From an uncultured Clostridia bacterium (GTDB taxonomy: Bacteria; Bacillota_A; Clostridia; TANB77; CAG-508), in NCBI GenBank assembly GCA_947594095.1, contig CANQEA010000097.1, positions 1 through 5,235 on the forward strand: DNA of 5,235 bases. The letters run 5' to 3'. A program made the position numbers and the translations under genes. Below the pieces are notes generated by a model, which saw only the letters and a list, made by a program, of their open reading frames with translations, was not told the origin of the DNA and ran no database searches. Below, one piece after another: positions 5,057 to 5,235 of the stretch; position 1 is the stretch's first letter; every line of letters starts with the position of its first letter.

Positions 5057-5069
5057 ATCAAATTTGACA
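5051..5069. promoter_or_regulatory. Inverted repeat between divergent promoters
   Basis: TGTCAAAT (5051-5058) and ATTTGACA (5062-5069) form a perfect 8-bp dyad around CAA. Each half contains a TTGACA -35 box facing outward. The + strand box (5064-5069) has a plausible TAATAT -10 (5086-5091) at 16 nt. The symmetry could also be a regulator site that would control both directions. Confidence 0.5.
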
Positions 5070-5097
5070 TCTATATTATATTCTTTAATATAGAATT

Positions 5098-5182
5098 TAT
5101 ACTAATAATAAAAGTCTAAAGTAATTTTTAGTTTTTGATATGTGAGGTTTTTAAAATATTTTTAATAAACCTTTATTTTTTT
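5098..5182 (+). ncRNA. Possible second short transcript, divergent from the - strand RNA
   Basis: It is bounded by the weak + strand promoter described above and the terminator at 5145-5182, about 85 nt in all. It contains a small hairpin, CTAAA with TTTAG, near 5116-5131, and no ORF. It rests mainly on the terminator, since the -10 box is poor. Confidence 0.25.
5145..5182 (+). terminator. Terminator-like hairpin near the window end
   Basis: Bases 5145-5156 pair with 5160-5172 over 12 bp with one bulged T. AGGTTT and AAACCT form the base of the stem, followed by a T-rich run to 5182 broken by one A. No gene lies between it and the DUF3800 stop, so it may end a short transcript or DUF3800 readthrough. 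Confidence 0.55.
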
Positions 5183-5235
5183 ATTTAAAACTATTGAATA
5201 AATTAGTAATTAAATTTATAATAAATAAGTACAAT
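5183..5235. other. AT-rich tail, nothing recognised
   Basis: I see no ORF, promoter or hairpin of note. The last ten bases match part of the palindrome at 883-907, but the window ends before this can be judged. Confidence 0.3.

Noticed and set aside
5226..5235. Third copy of the 25-nt palindrome at the window edge
   Set aside because: TAAGTACAAT matches 888-897, but the bases before it do not match the palindrome arm and the window ends, so a 10-nt chance match in AT-rich DNA cannot be excluded.
1..5235. CRISPR array, tRNA, rRNA or transposase
   Set aside because: No regularly spaced repeats, no tRNA-like cloverleaf, no rRNA sequence and no transposase motif were seen on either strand.

Overview
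The window is very AT-rich DNA with strong TTGACA/TATAAT-type promoters and AAGGAG-type ribosome binding sites. Together with its protein families (Hsp33, family II pyrophosphatase, a prepilin-like surface protein), this points to a low-GC Bacillota, most likely a gut-type Clostridia member. That taxonomic placement is inference. All recognised protein genes are on the + strand.

Layout. Positions 1-508 hold the 3' part of hslO (Hsp33 redox chaperone), broken by a +1 frameshift near 411. Positions 509-1078 carry no recognised protein gene. This stretch holds a promoter (557-585), a probable short structured transcript ending in a terminator (about 592-737), a run of hairpins bounded by two inverted copies of one 25-nt palindrome (706-730 and 883-907), and then the promoter (936-964) of the next gene. 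Positions 1079-2585 are one gene, split by a second +1 frameshift near 1690, for a prepilin-like anchored protein with a formylglycine-generating-enzyme/C-type-lectin-like (FGE/CLec) C-terminus. Its last ~50 codons look like the variable region of a diversity-generating retroelement (DGR) target. The reverse transcriptase and template repeat are not in the window. A GC-rich hairpin cluster and strong terminator follow (2666-2709).

Positions 2741-3871 form a self-contained unit: consensus promoter, ppaC (Mn-dependent inorganic pyrophosphatase) and terminator. Positions 3872-4173 hold a promoter and a long AT-rich leader for a DUF3800 protein (4174-4938). After it, on the opposite strand, lies a compact small-RNA candidate (5021 to 4937) with its own extended -10 promoter, pairing ends and a U-run. 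Its promoter is back-to-back with a possible + strand promoter inside a perfect inverted repeat (5051-5069), which would drive a second short terminated transcript (about 5098-5182).

The genes do not look like one operon: each has its own promoter and most have a terminator. The most interesting points are the probable DGR target, the DUF3800 gene beside a small RNA carrying two anti-Shine-Dalgarno motifs (one complementary over 8 nt to the DUF3800 ribosome binding site), and the inverted palindrome pair. Both frameshifts sit at CGGA, a tetramer I found nowhere else in the window, so they may be sequence errors rather than gene decay.
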